55,738 nt of DNA, taken from positions 1-55,738 of the forward strand of contig SFEA01000026.1 in the NCBI GenBank assembly GCA_004557385.1, in the 5' to 3' direction. Below the pieces are notes generated by a model. It made no database searches. It saw only the letters and a program-made list of their open reading frames with translations, and had not been told where the DNA came from. The stretch comes from Bacteroidales bacterium (GTDB lineage: Bacteria > Bacteroidota > Bacteroidia > Bacteroidales > Muribaculaceae). Both the position numbers and the translations under genes were made by a program. This document shows positions 16,627 through 26,611 of the stretch, piece by piece (position 1 is the first letter of the stretch; each line of letters starts with the position of its first letter).

Positions 16627-18099
16627 ATGTCTTTTATTGAAGATCGTGTTAAAATGGAAGGAGTAACCTTCGATGATGTGCTATTAATACCAGCCTATTC
16701 TGAGGTATTGCCAAATCAAGTTAACTTGACAACCAAGTTTTCAAGAAACATCACACTGAACGTGCCATTAATCTCGGCTGCTATGGACACTGTCACCGAA
16801 TCGCAGATGGCAATTGCCATTGCTCGCGAAGGTGGTATAGGTGTGATTCACAAAAACATGCCTATTGAAGAACAGGCCCGTCAGGTGCATGCAGTGAAGC
16901 GAGCTGAGAATGGCATGATTTACGACCCTGTCACAATCAAGCGTGGTTCTACTGTTCAAGATGCGTTGAACATGATGCACGAGTATCGCATAGGTGGCAT
17001 TCCTGTTGTTGACGACGACAAAAAACTTGTTGGTATTGTAACAAATCGCGACCTTCGTTTCGAACGCAATCTCACAAGAATCATCGATGAGGTCATGACA
17101 AAAGATGATTTGGTGACTACAAGTCAATCAACCAATCTTGAAGAGGCTGCCGATATTCTCCAAAACCACAAAATTGAAAAGCTGCCGGTTGTTGACAAAA
17201 ATGGTCGACTCGTGGGATTGGTTACTTACAAAGACATTACAAAAGCAAAAGATAAACCAAATGCTGCAAAGGATTCGCTTGGCCGATTGCGTGTGGCAGC
17301 CGGAATTGGTGTTACTGCCGATTCGATGGTCCGTGCCAAAGCACTCGTTGAAGCTGGTGTTGACGCTCTTGTAATTGACACTGCACATGGGCACACCAAA
17401 GGTGTTGTAAATGTTTTGCGTCAGGTTAAGGAAGCATTCCCTCAAGTTGATGTTGTTGTTGGCAACATTGCTACAGGCGAAGCAGCCAAATATCTCGTAG
17501 AGAACGGTGCTGACGGTGTTAAGGTGGGCATTGGCCCGGGTTCAATATGCACCACTCGCATCATTGCTGGCATCGGTGTACCGCAATTGTCGGCTGTATA
17601 CGATGTTGCAAAAGCACTTGAAGGCACGGGAGTTCCATTGATTGCCGATGGCGGTATTAGATATTCGGGCGACATTGTAAAGGCGCTTGCAGCCGGTGCT
17701 TATTCAGTGATGTTGGGCGGCATATTTGCCGGTGTTGAAGAATCGCCGGGCGAAACAATTATCTTCAACGGACGTAAGTTTAAATCATATCGTGGTATGG
17801 GTTCGCTTGAAGCTATGGAAAAAGGCTCGAAAGACCGTTATTTCCAAGGCAATGTTTCTGACAATAAGAAACTTGTTCCGGAAGGCATCGCTGCACGAGT
17901 TCCTTATAAGGGTACATTATACGAGGTTGCTTATCAGATGCTTGGCGGATTGCGCGCTGGTATGGGATATTGCGGTGCACATACTATCAAAGATTTGCAC
18001 AATGCCCAATTTGTTAAGATTACAAATGCAGGTATGCAAGAAAGCCACCCTCACGATGTAGCAATCACCAGCGAGGCTCCGAACTATAGTAGAGGATAA
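16627..18099 (+). CDS. guaB: Inosine-5'-monophosphate dehydrogenase
   Basis: IMP dehydrogenase oxidises IMP to XMP with NAD+, the committed step of GMP synthesis. The 490-residue protein has the split TIM barrel with the regulatory Bateman insert: two CBS domains at about 97-150 and 157-210. The catalytic Cys308 is in GPGSICTTR, followed by the phosphate-binding DGGI segment and the flap region with RGMGS (near residue 395). The length and all landmarks are normal for bacterial GuaB. A large hairpin terminator separates it from the foldase gene that follows. Confidence 0.98.
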   Translation: MSFIEDRVKMEGVTFDDVLLIPAYSEVLPNQVNLTTKFSRNITLNVPLISAAMDTVTESQMAIAIAREGGIGVIHKNMPIEEQARQVHAVKRAENGMIYDPVTIKRGSTVQDALNMMHEYRIGGIPVVDDDKKLVGIVTNRDLRFERNLTRIIDEVMTKDDLVTTSQSTNLEEAADILQNHKIEKLPVVDKNGRLVGLVTYKDITKAKDKPNAAKDSLGRLRVAAGIGVTADSMVRAKALVEAGVDALVIDTAHGHTKGVVNVLRQVKEAFPQVDVVVGNIATGEAAKYLVENGADGVKVGIGPGSICTTRIIAGIGVPQLSAVYDVAKALEGTGVPLIADGGIRYSGDIVKALAAGAYSVMLGGIFAGVEESPGETIIFNGRKFKSYRGMGSLEAMEKGSKDRYFQGNVSDNKKLVPEGIAARVPYKGTLYEVAYQMLGGLRAGMGYCGAHTIKDLHNAQFVKITNAGMQESHPHDVAITSEAPNYSRG

Positions 18100-18123
18100 A
18101 AATTTTGTTTCATATATACTTTT

Positions 18124-18182
18124 TATAGCAGCTTGTTTTTCCCTTGATAAAGGAAAATTTACAGGCTGCTATAATTTTATCC
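18124..18182 (+). terminator. Terminator after guaB
   Basis: An outer 9-bp stem (TATAGCAGC at 18124-18132, GCTGCTATA at 18165-18173) encloses an inner stem (TTTTCC..TT / AA..GGAAAA), then ATTTTAT follows. It begins 25 bases after the guaB stop. Confidence 0.85.
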
Positions 18183-18232
18183 ATAATTCTTCGTTATAAA
18201 TTCGTATACTTATCATATTAACACAAGTGGTA

Positions 18233-20152
18233 ATGAGGAAGAAATTGTTTGTTGGTGCTTTGTTATGCACAGCATTGTTTGCCTTTGCGGCAAAAGACCC
18301 CGTTATAATGAGGATTAATGGGAAGGATATCAAATTGTCGGAATTTGAGTATCTCTACAAAAAAAACAATAAACAACAGCTTGAAAAAGAAACAATTGAA
18401 CAGTATGTTGACCGTTTCGTCACCTATAAACTTAAAGTAGCTGAGGCGGAGGAACTGAAACTTGATACGGCAAAATCGTTTGTCACCGAGTTTGAGGGAT
18501 ATAAACGCGATTTGTCGTCGCCATATTTTGAGGATAAAGAGGTGACCCAGCGTCTTGCTCTCGAGTGCTACGAAATGATGAAGCGCAATGTTAATGTCTC
18601 AAATATTTTTGTCAATTTAGGCACTGACAAAAAGATGCAGGAAGAAAAGAAACACAAAGTAGATAGCATTTATCAGTGTTTAATTAATGGCGAAGACTTT
18701 CAGGCCTTGGCGGTAAATTGTTCGGAGGAGCGTGCTGCAAAAAGGACTAAAGGTGAAATGGGTTTCATCAAGGTGGGCATGCTGCCATACGAATTTGAGA
18801 AAGTGGCCTTTTCCACTCCTGTTGGAAAGATATCGGAGCCATTTTGCAGCCAATACGGTTGGCATATTATTAAGGTAAACGACGAACGTGCCGATAGGGG
18901 GAAAGTGCTTGTTGAGCACATCTTGAAGTTATACCCACGCAATGCCACTGATGAAATGAAAGCAGTGGTGTATAACAAGGTGGATTCGATTTACGATGCT
19001 GTTGTTGGCGGAGCAAACTTCGAAGATGCAGCGAGAAAAGAATCGGAAGACCATGCATCGGCAAAGAATGGCGGCAAGCTGCCTTGGTTTGGCTGCAAAG
19101 AGATGGTGGAGGAATTTGAGAACGTAGCGTTCGACTTGAAGGACGGCGAGATATCGAAACCATTCTCCACCCGATATGGCGTACATATTGTAAAGAAACT
19201 TGCCAGCAAACCTCTTGGTTCATTTGAGGAATACGAGGCACAAATAGTTGGCATGTTTGCCAATGACGAACGTGGCACTATGGGCAGAAAAGCTAAGCTG
19301 GAGACAATTAAGAAAGAGCTTGGATTTAAAGTCAATCCAGAACTTGATTTTTGCCTTGATAAGCTTATTGCTAAATCGAATGGAAACGACAGCCTGTTCT
19401 TCAAGTCGGTCAAGGAGTCGGAATTCGATGCATTTTGCATTGGCAAGCAAACCTATAAATTGAGCGAAATAACGAAAACGCTAAAGACTGGTAAGAACAT
19501 TTCGGTTCAAGGCAAGAAGAACGTAATAAATTCGGCATTAAACATGTTTGCCGAAAAACGATTGCAAGAAAAATATGTTGAAGGGCTTTATGCTACCGAC
19601 TCTAATTTCCGAAATCTCATTAACGAATATCATGATGGAATGTTGCTATTTGAGGTGAGCAATCGCCGCATTTGGGATGGCGCGACAAAGAACACCGAAG
19701 CAATTGAGAAATACTTTAACGAGCATCGAGGCAATTACGTGTGGAACGAACCAAAGTATAAGGCAACCATTGTTCTCACCATCAACGATTCAATTAAAGC
19801 CGAAGCGAAAGCGTTTTTTGCATCAAATGCCGACAACAAAAACAAGTTTGCCGATTTGAAGGAGAAATACAAGAAGCAAGTGAATGTTGAAAACGTGTTA
19901 GTGTCGAAAGGCGAAAACGAATTGGTAGATTACGAAGTGTTTGGCAGCGGAGTCAAGCCAACCAGCAAACGCTATGCTTCAAGTTTTATTTATGAAGGAC
20001 ACATGTTGGATGCTCCTGAAAACTACACCGATGTTAAGATTCAGGTGCTTGGCGACTATCAAGCCGAACTTGAAAAGCAATGGGTGAACGATTTGAAAAA
20101 GAAATATCCAGTGGTAATCAATAAGAAAGTGTTGAAGCAAGTGAAAGAGTAA
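18233..20152 (+). CDS. Periplasmic peptidyl-prolyl isomerase with tandem PpiC domains
   Basis: A large SurA/PpiD-like foldase of 639 residues from the ATG at 18233. A signal peptide covers about residues 1-20 (KKLFVGALLCTALFAFA). An N-terminal SurA-like helical domain (about 25-110) precedes two parvulin (PpiC) domains at about 120-225 and 228-330, each with a recognisable GEMGFIK/GGKLPWF strand and an F..PVGKISEPF-type segment followed by GWHIIKV or GVHIVKK. The C-terminal 300 residues are helical and resemble nothing I can name. It likely helps fold outer-membrane proteins. The frame could begin at GTG 18227, but the ATG two codons later is the better start. It has its own terminator and lies directly before a second SurA-like gene. 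Confidence 0.88.
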   Translation: MRKKLFVGALLCTALFAFAAKDPVIMRINGKDIKLSEFEYLYKKNNKQQLEKETIEQYVDRFVTYKLKVAEAEELKLDTAKSFVTEFEGYKRDLSSPYFEDKEVTQRLALECYEMMKRNVNVSNIFVNLGTDKKMQEEKKHKVDSIYQCLINGEDFQALAVNCSEERAAKRTKGEMGFIKVGMLPYEFEKVAFSTPVGKISEPFCSQYGWHIIKVNDERADRGKVLVEHILKLYPRNATDEMKAVVYNKVDSIYDAVVGGANFEDAARKESEDHASAKNGGKLPWFGCKEMVEEFENVAFDLKDGEISKPFSTRYGVHIVKKLASKPLGSFEEYEAQIVGMFANDERGTMGRKAKLETIKKELGFKVNPELDFCLDKLIAKSNGNDSLFFKSVKESEFDAFCIGKQTYKLSEITKTLKTGKNISVQGKKNVINSALNMFAEKRLQEKYVEGLYATDSNFRNLINEYHDGMLLFEVSNRRIWDGATKNTEAIEKYFNEHRGNYVWNEPKYKATIVLTINDSIKAEAKAFFASNADNKNKFADLKEKYKKQVNVENVLVSKGENELVDYEVFGSGVKPTSKRYASSFIYEGHMLDAPENYTDVKIQVLGDYQAELEKQWVNDLKKKYPVVINKKVLKQVKE

Positions 20153-20205
20153 CCTAAATGGAACATCTTTCGAGCTGAATACATTAATTTCACAAGCATT
20201 ATTCA

Positions 20206-20245
20206 ATTATCCTGCATTCTATGATTGCAGGATAATTTGTTTTAT
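20206..20245 (+). terminator. Terminator after the first PpiC foldase
   Basis: An 11-bp perfect stem (ATTATCCTGCA at 20206-20216, TGCAGGATAAT at 20226-20236) with a 9-base loop is followed by TTGTTTTATT. Confidence 0.9.
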
Positions 20246-20319
20246 TGGTAAAAATTGATTGCATTGCACTTCGATTTAGTTAAAAATGTTTTCATTAATG
20301 GTATTAATGCCGATTGTAT

Positions 20320-20350
20320 TTTGACGATTGACAAAAAATAGTGAAATTTG
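20320..20350 (+). promoter_or_regulatory. Candidate promoter of the second SurA-like gene
   Basis: TTTG at 20320-20323 and, 19 bases later, GAAATTTG at 20343-20350 fit the Bacteroidetes promoter with one mismatch in the -7 box. The predicted start would leave about 20 bases before the GTG codon at 20378. Confidence 0.45.
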
Positions 20351-20377
20351 TATTTATAATTAAAATAGAAGAATACA

Positions 20378-21661
20378 GTGAAACTTAAAATTAAAACATT
20401 CTTTGCCCTTGCCATCCTTGCATTGAGCGGATATGCACAGAACAATGTAGCAGAAGAGGTTGCGTGGGTAGTTGGCGACGAGCCAATATTTAAATCAGAA
20501 ATAGAAGAACAGTATATGCAATTGCAATATGAACGGACACCACTTACGGGCAACCCATATTGTGTGATTCCTGAACGTATTGCCATCGATAAGCTTTTTC
20601 TTCACCGAATTAATTACTTCATCAACAACCTTGGTTCGAAGGAGAAAGTGGAAGAATACTTCCGCAAGCCGTTGCCCGAATTGCGTGAGCAAACCATCAA
20701 TATGGTTCGTGACCAGGCAACTATTCAAGAGGTGCAAAGCAAACTCACAAAAGATGTGAAGCCAACACCAGCCGATGTTCGCAAGTATTTTAATTCGCTC
20801 CCAAAGGATTCGCTCCCATACATTCCGCTTCAGGTTGAAGTGAAAATTATCACACTTAATCCGGTGATTCCACAACAAGAAATCGACGAAGTGAAAGCCC
20901 GATTGCGTGACTACACCAACAAAGTGAACAATGGCGAAAGCGAGTTCTCTACTTTGGCTATTTTATATTCCGAAGACGGCAGCTCGGTTTACGGTGGAGA
21001 AATCGGATTCATGGGTAAAACCGACCTTTTCCCCGAATATGCCAACGTGGCGTTCAACCTTAACGATACCAAGAAGGTGTCGAAAATTGTTGAAACTGAT
21101 GCCGGTTTCCACATTATTCAGCTGATTGAGAAGCGTGGTGACCGGGTGAACACCCGTCACATTCTTTTGCGCCCAAAAGTGTCGGACAAAGACTTGACAA
21201 ATGCAATTAATCAATTAGACTCGATTCGTGAAAAAATTATCGACAAGAAAATATCGTTTGATGAAGCTGCTTTCTATGTGTCGCAGGACAAGGATACAAA
21301 ACTCAACAAAGGCATCATGACAAATGAGAAAACGATGTCGTCGAAATTTGAGATGTCGGAGCTTAATCCGGAAATTGGCAAGCTTGTCGACAAGATGGAA
21401 GTGGGTGATATTTCAAAAGCATTTGTGATGATGAACCCAAAAACCAACCGCGAAACGGTTGCCATTGTACAACTTACTCGCCGCATAGAAGGTCATAAAG
21501 CCGATTTGGCTGAAGACTATCAAACGGTGAAGAGCATGTATGAAAACAGTAAGAAACAACAAATTATTGCCGATTGGATAAAGAACAAGCAAAAGAACAC
21601 CTACGTCAGAATTGAAGAGGGCTGGCGTGATTGCGAGTTTCAATATCAATGGGGAAAATAA
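20378..21661 (+). CDS. SurA-like periplasmic peptidyl-prolyl isomerase
   Basis: A 427-residue SurA-family chaperone. The signal peptide is at about 1-21 (TFFALAILALSGYAQ). The SurA N-terminal domain (about 25-135, with WVVGDEPIFKSEIEEQ) is followed by a complete parvulin domain at about 145-255 (YIPLQVEVKIITL ... GEIGFMGKTD ... GFHIIQLIEKRGD) and a second, weaker PpiC-like segment (NTRHILLRPKVSD to about 380). The start is GTG. The next gene encodes an OstA-like protein 29 bases downstream. A substrate link between SurA and LPS/outer-membrane assembly is known from enterobacteria; here it is inferred from adjacency. Confidence 0.9.
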   Translation: MKLKIKTFFALAILALSGYAQNNVAEEVAWVVGDEPIFKSEIEEQYMQLQYERTPLTGNPYCVIPERIAIDKLFLHRINYFINNLGSKEKVEEYFRKPLPELREQTINMVRDQATIQEVQSKLTKDVKPTPADVRKYFNSLPKDSLPYIPLQVEVKIITLNPVIPQQEIDEVKARLRDYTNKVNNGESEFSTLAILYSEDGSSVYGGEIGFMGKTDLFPEYANVAFNLNDTKKVSKIVETDAGFHIIQLIEKRGDRVNTRHILLRPKVSDKDLTNAINQLDSIREKIIDKKISFDEAAFYVSQDKDTKLNKGIMTNEKTMSSKFEMSELNPEIGKLVDKMEVGDISKAFVMMNPKTNRETVAIVQLTRRIEGHKADLAEDYQTVKSMYENSKKQQIIADWIKNKQKNTYVRIEEGWRDCEFQYQWGK

Positions 21662-21690
21662 TTCAGATTGCTATCATTTAGTCTATTTTA

Positions 21691-23439
21691 GTGAAACCAA
21701 ATTACTTCAAAATAACTAACCATTTTGGGCATAAGATTCTCTTAGGAGTCTTATGCCTTTTGGCAATTAATTTATGCGACAATCTTTTCGGGGGTGTGGC
21801 ATGGGCTCAAAACAAAACGGGCGATCATAAAATGCCAGCCACCACCACCATCAAAGCTCGCAAGCCACAACGCATAAACAATGCCATGAAGGCAGCTATT
21901 AAGCCACAAATACCATCGGCAAACCGATATCAAAAGAACAAGATTTTCCTTGAAAATGCCGATGTGCTTGCTGCCGACTATAGTATTAATCCCGATTATC
22001 AAATTCTCCGCGGCAACGTGAAATTTCGAAAAGGCGGAATGTTTATGTGGTGCGACAGCGCATATTTCTACGAATCGTCAAACTCGCTTGATGCCTTCGG
22101 GCATGTGAAGATGCAACAAGGCGACACGCTCTTTGTTTATGCCGATGTGCTTTATTATAGCGGTCAGGACGAATTGGCACAACTGCGCTATAATGTGAGA
22201 ATGATTAACCGCGACGTGACGCTTTATACCGATAGCCTCGACTATGATATGCGAAACAACTATGGCTATTATTTTGAAGGTGGAAAGATTGTTGATTCGC
22301 AAAACGAATTATCGTCGGTATACGGTCAATATGAGCCTAACACCAAGAATGCCGAGTTTCTTTACGATGTGGAATTGGTGAATGAAAAATATGTGATGTC
22401 GACCGACACACTACACTACAACACGTCGAGCCACATTGCTGACATTCTGGGCAAAACTACAATCGTATCGGACAGCAACATCATTTACAGCCGAAAGGGA
22501 TGGTATAACACCGAAATTGAGAATAGCCAGCTTTTCGACCGTTCGTTGATTGTTACAAAAAACGGACAGACGATTACTGGTGACACATTATTCTATGACC
22601 GTACTACAGGTAAAGGCGAAGCCTATGGCAACATAATCCTTACTGACTCTGTAAGAAGTTCAATTTTAGATGGTGATTACGGATTTCATAACGAAAAAGA
22701 GAATGTTTCGTTTTGCACAGGTCGTGCTCGAGCAAGAGAATTTTCGCAGGGCGACACGCTTCACCTGCATGGCGACACTTTGCGGACTTATCTCGACAGC
22801 GATTCTCTGAGAGTGCTGCTGGCATACAACAGAGTGCGATTCTATAGGCATGACGTTCAAGGCGTATGCGACTCGATGACTTTTGCTGAAAAAGATTCGA
22901 TACTGAATATGTACCGCCACTCGGTTGTTTGGAGTGGTGAACGCCAGATTTCGGGCAACGAAATCAATGTCCACCTAAATGATTCTGCGGTTGATTGGGC
23001 AACATTACCCGATTTCGGATTCGTTGCAGAACACATTGAAGATGTATATTACAACCAGCTGTCGAGCAAAAAGATGAAGGCATATTTTCTCGACAAAGAG
23101 TTGCGACAATTGGATGCCGACGGTAATGTGCTGATTTTGACATATCCGATGGAAAACGACTCTACTTACAACAAGCTTATTAATGCTGAAGGCAGTTTTC
23201 TTGTAGTAAAACTCAAGCCAAAACAGCAAATGGACAGAATGACTCTTTGGCCCGATGTCGTAGGCAGGGCAGTGCCATTGTTCTTGGCAAAGAAAGCCGA
23301 CCTCTACCTTGAGGGCTTTAAATGGTATGACAATCTACGCCCGAACTCGTCGATGGACATCTTTGGCAAAGAAGATGAGATGAACTCATTAATGCAAGAA
23401 GAGGTTAAGAGTGCGCGACGTCGCAAAAAATCAAATTAA
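21691..23439 (+). CDS. OstA/LptA-like periplasmic protein
   Basis: A 582-residue protein with OstA (LptA/LptD N-terminal) beta-jellyroll repeats. An N-terminal hydrophobic signal (ILLGVLCLLAINLC, ending near VAWAQ) directs export. From about residue 85 there are repeated strands of the form NVKFRKGGMFMWCDSAYFYE and GHVKMQQGDTLFVYADVLYY, the organisation seen in LPS-transport bridge proteins. It is much longer than E. coli LptA (185 residues), with several successive OstA modules to about residue 400, and ends in a short basic tail (RRRKK). The start is GTG, 29 bases after the SurA-like gene. It probably takes part in LPS or outer-membrane lipid transport, but the exact equivalent of LptA is not proven. 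Confidence 0.85.
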   Translation: MKPNYFKITNHFGHKILLGVLCLLAINLCDNLFGGVAWAQNKTGDHKMPATTTIKARKPQRINNAMKAAIKPQIPSANRYQKNKIFLENADVLAADYSINPDYQILRGNVKFRKGGMFMWCDSAYFYESSNSLDAFGHVKMQQGDTLFVYADVLYYSGQDELAQLRYNVRMINRDVTLYTDSLDYDMRNNYGYYFEGGKIVDSQNELSSVYGQYEPNTKNAEFLYDVELVNEKYVMSTDTLHYNTSSHIADILGKTTIVSDSNIIYSRKGWYNTEIENSQLFDRSLIVTKNGQTITGDTLFYDRTTGKGEAYGNIILTDSVRSSILDGDYGFHNEKENVSFCTGRARAREFSQGDTLHLHGDTLRTYLDSDSLRVLLAYNRVRFYRHDVQGVCDSMTFAEKDSILNMYRHSVVWSGERQISGNEINVHLNDSAVDWATLPDFGFVAEHIEDVYYNQLSSKKMKAYFLDKELRQLDADGNVLILTYPMENDSTYNKLINAEGSFLVVKLKPKQQMDRMTLWPDVVGRAVPLFLAKKADLYLEGFKWYDNLRPNSSMDIFGKEDEMNSLMQEEVKSARRRKKSN

Positions 23440-23461
23440 ATAGTTAATTCAAAAAGGTTGA

Positions 23462-25321
23462 ATGAGCGATATTATTAAACTTCTACCGGATTCTGTGGCA
23501 AACCAGATTGCCGCAGGCGAGGTTATTCAACGTCCGGCATCGGTGATTAAAGAGCTTGTTGAAAATGCTGTTGACGCCGGTGCCACAAGCATTCAGATTA
23601 TCTTAAAAGAAGCTGGAAGAACGCTAATACAAGTTATTGACAACGGTAGTGGCATGAGCGACACCGATGCTCGTCTTGCGTTTGAACGACATAGCACCTC
23701 AAAGATTCGCCAGGCTGCCGACTTGTTTAATTTGCACACCATGGGTTTTCGTGGTGAAGCATTGGCTTCTATTGCGGCAATTGCCCAGGTGGAATTACGC
23801 ACTTGCAAGAAAGGTGAACAAATTGGCACAAAACTCGAAATTTGTGCCTCAAAATGTATTGGGCAGGAGCCTGAAGTATGTGCTGAAGGCAGCAATTTCA
23901 TGATTAAGAATTTGTTTTTCAATGTGCCTGCCCGCCGAAAATTTTTGAAATCGAATCAAGTTGAGCTTAGCAACATCATCAAAGAGTTCGAAAAACTTGC
24001 TTTGGTTAACAATGAAGTGGAATTCACGCTTGTGCATAACGACAACATCATTTATAAACTTATGCCCGGCAGCTTCAAGATGCGAATAACATCGCTACTT
24101 GGAAAGAATTTAGACACACAACTGATTCCTTTGAATGTCGACACATCGCTTGCAAAGATTGAAGGTTTTATTGGAAGACCAGAAGGTGCAAGGAAGCGGA
24201 ATTATTTGCAATTTCTGTTTGTTAACGGCCGACACATGCGCCATCCTTATTTTCATAAATCGATTGTGTCGTGTTACGAACAGTTGATTTCGAATGACAG
24301 TCAGCCTAATTATTTCTTGAATTTTACGGTTGACCCTCAATCGATTGACGTAAATATTCATCCAACAAAAAACGAAATTAAGTTTGAAAACGAAGGTCCT
24401 ATTTGGCAAATTCTTTCTGCTGCAGTAAAAGAAGCATTGGGGCGTTTTAGTGTTGTTCCGTCAATCGATTTTGACAATGAAGACGCTCCGTCAATCCCGA
24501 TATTTAACACTAACACAAATGTGTCGACGCCGGCAATTGGTGTCGACCCTAATTATAACCCGTTTAAGTCGTCAGGGGCAAATGCTTCGAAAGGAGCAAA
24601 CAGCTCGTCGTATTCCGATTGGCAAAAGCTCTATGATAATTTCAATCAAAGCAAGGCTAACGACCAAGATTCAGAACCTTCGGGAGGCGTATATGACATG
24701 ATAAGCGGACAAGAAATCATAAATGAAGTGCAACCCGAAGAAAAGCCTCTGTTCTCGTCAACGGGCAAATGTATGCAGGTTAACGGGAAATATATTATTT
24801 CGCCTGTTGAAGATGGGGTGATGATTATCGACCAACATAGGGCGCACATACGCATTCTATACGACAATTACATTGCTCAACGCAATGGAGAAAACATTAT
24901 TTCGCAGCGTGTGATTTTCCCTGAGATAATCAATCTCACGCCAGCGCAAAATGCGTTGATGCTTGAAATAGAACCCGACATGGCAAAAATTGGATTCTGC
25001 CTGTCGGAATTGAGTGCAAACGATTGGTCAATTAACAGTGTTCCTCCGGGACTTGGCACAGCAAAAGCAGTAGAGGTGATAATGCAGTTGCTCGAATCGA
25101 TTGAAGCCGGTGGCGCCGCCTTGCAGAATAAGGTTTATGAACACATTGCTCTCTCGGTGGCACGCAGCGGTGCGTTTTCTTACGGAAGAACATTAACCGA
25201 CGATGAAATGAACGCTTTGATTGTTGACCTGATGTCAAGGCAAGAACCCTCATATACTCCCGACGGCAAGAAAATTATTGCAGTTTTAAACTATAACCAA
25301 ATCAGCAAACTGTTTCAATGA
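23462..25321 (+). CDS. mutL: DNA mismatch repair protein MutL
   Basis: MutL couples mismatch recognition by MutS to strand incision. The 619-residue protein has the GHKL ATPase motifs in order: ELVENAVDAG near residue 32, DNGSGM near 60 and GFRGEAL near 95, plus the MutL signature at that last site. The transducer domain follows (FVNGRHMRHP, DVNIHPTKNEIKF). A low-complexity linker rich in Asn, Ser and Ala spans about 350-430. The C-terminal dimerisation domain (from about 440) has DQHRAHIRILYD but I do not see the DQHAxxExxxxE endonuclease motif in full: the terminal acidic residue is Tyr. Whether it is an endonuclease type is therefore uncertain. The next gene starts 1 base after its stop. 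Confidence 0.97.
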   Translation: MSDIIKLLPDSVANQIAAGEVIQRPASVIKELVENAVDAGATSIQIILKEAGRTLIQVIDNGSGMSDTDARLAFERHSTSKIRQAADLFNLHTMGFRGEALASIAAIAQVELRTCKKGEQIGTKLEICASKCIGQEPEVCAEGSNFMIKNLFFNVPARRKFLKSNQVELSNIIKEFEKLALVNNEVEFTLVHNDNIIYKLMPGSFKMRITSLLGKNLDTQLIPLNVDTSLAKIEGFIGRPEGARKRNYLQFLFVNGRHMRHPYFHKSIVSCYEQLISNDSQPNYFLNFTVDPQSIDVNIHPTKNEIKFENEGPIWQILSAAVKEALGRFSVVPSIDFDNEDAPSIPIFNTNTNVSTPAIGVDPNYNPFKSSGANASKGANSSSYSDWQKLYDNFNQSKANDQDSEPSGGVYDMISGQEIINEVQPEEKPLFSSTGKCMQVNGKYIISPVEDGVMIIDQHRAHIRILYDNYIAQRNGENIISQRVIFPEIINLTPAQNALMLEIEPDMAKIGFCLSELSANDWSINSVPPGLGTAKAVEVIMQLLESIEAGGAALQNKVYEHIALSVARSGAFSYGRTLTDDEMNALIVDLMSRQEPSYTPDGKKIIAVLNYNQISKLFQ

Positions 25322-25322
25322 T

Positions 25323-26540
25323 ATGAAACATTATTTAAAATATGCACTCTCTTTGATTTTTGTATCAAGCATGATGATTACTAATATCGGTTGTGCTTCG
25401 GGGAACCACGACAATCTGAAAGAACGATTAGATTCTTTGCTTTCAGCAAACTATTTGCCCGATTCACCTGGCGCCGCATTACTTATTGCAAAAGACGGAA
25501 AAGTGATTTACGACAACGGCATTGGCGTTGCCGATATGAACACACATGCGAAAATTAATGGCAACACCGCATTTAATATTGCTTCAATTTCAAAGCAATT
25601 CACTGCAGTTGGAGCATTAAAGTTGTGTGAAAACGGCAAGATTAGTCTTGACGATTCGGTAAACAAATATTTCCCGGAATTCAAAAGCGACATCTGGAAG
25701 TCGGTAAAACTGAAACATCTTTTGAGTCACTGCTCGGGTGTGCCTGACGCTCGACCTCGCACCAATCGCGATTTTATGTTGCATGCCACTGACTTGCAAA
25801 GCATAGAGTACATGCACGACCTTGATTCTCTGAAATTTGTGCCGGGAACCTATTACGATTATATCAATCCTACATTCGACCTGTTCTATGTGATTTTTAC
25901 TAAATGTACGGGCAAGAGTTTTGAACAATATCAGCAGGAGAATATTTTTAGTGTCGCCGGCATGAATCACACTTGTTATTTTGCGGCAGGCAAACTGATT
26001 GAAAACATGGCACATGGCTATGTAATCAATGAAGATGCAATTTTGTCAGGAACCGATAGTGATTACGCAAAGTCAAGGTCAAAATCGTCACACGATTATG
26101 TTGACACCAACGGAACACATTGGGCTGAATGCGATTATGGCGAAGAAACCTTTTTTGCGACGAAAGCCGACGGAGGCATCTACACCACTACGCACGATTT
26201 CTTGAAGTGGGAGAATGCATTGTCTACGGAATCAATCATAAGTGCCAAAGCAATTAGTCAGGCATATAAAAAACACATTAAAGTTTCGGGCAGCAAATAT
26301 TGCACCTATCAAAACCGTGCTAATACATGGTACGGCTATGGATGGTTTATTGATGATACACCAGGAAAGGAATTGAAGATTTATCACACAGGCGATAATG
26401 GCGGATTTCAAGCTTATGCAGCCAAGTATCCTGAAAGCAAAGTGAATGTAATAATGTTCGAGAATCGCAATGATATCGACAGATGGACAATGCAACAAAA
26501 GATTGAGTTGATTCTGCGTGAAGAAGGTGTGTTAAAGTAA
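25323..26540 (+). CDS. Serine beta-lactamase-fold hydrolase, lipoprotein
   Basis: A 405-residue member of the class C beta-lactamase/penicillin-binding-protein family, usually peptidases, esterases or D-aminopeptidases rather than antibiotic resistance enzymes. The N-terminus carries a lipoprotein signal ending in NIGCASG. Catalytic motifs are SISK (SxxK, about residue 89), YIN in DYINPTF (YxN, about 181) and HTGDNGG (KTG equivalent, about 358). It is 1 base downstream of mutL but functionally unrelated. Substrate unknown. Confidence 0.88.
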   Translation: MKHYLKYALSLIFVSSMMITNIGCASGNHDNLKERLDSLLSANYLPDSPGAALLIAKDGKVIYDNGIGVADMNTHAKINGNTAFNIASISKQFTAVGALKLCENGKISLDDSVNKYFPEFKSDIWKSVKLKHLLSHCSGVPDARPRTNRDFMLHATDLQSIEYMHDLDSLKFVPGTYYDYINPTFDLFYVIFTKCTGKSFEQYQQENIFSVAGMNHTCYFAAGKLIENMAHGYVINEDAILSGTDSDYAKSRSKSSHDYVDTNGTHWAECDYGEETFFATKADGGIYTTTHDFLKWENALSTESIISAKAISQAYKKHIKVSGSKYCTYQNRANTWYGYGWFIDDTPGKELKIYHTGDNGGFQAYAAKYPESKVNVIMFENRNDIDRWTMQQKIELILREEGVLK

Positions 26541-26561
26541 CATGCTTGCAAATGCTTGAGT

Positions 26562-26591
26562 TTGAAATTAGAAATTAATTTGCTAAATTTG
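26562..26591 (+). promoter_or_regulatory. Candidate promoter of the TPR/PD40 protein gene
   Basis: TTTG at 26562-26565 and TAAATTTG at 26584-26591 are separated by 18 bases. Both boxes match the Bacteroidetes consensus; spacing is slightly short. The predicted leader is about 14 bases. Confidence 0.5.
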
Positions 26592-26611
26592 TTAAACAAT
26601 GCATATAAGCT

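Noticed and set aside
25323..26540. Antibiotic-resistance beta-lactamase
   Set aside because: The motifs fit the broad serine hydrolase family; the lipoprotein signal and neighbours give no reason to call resistance.
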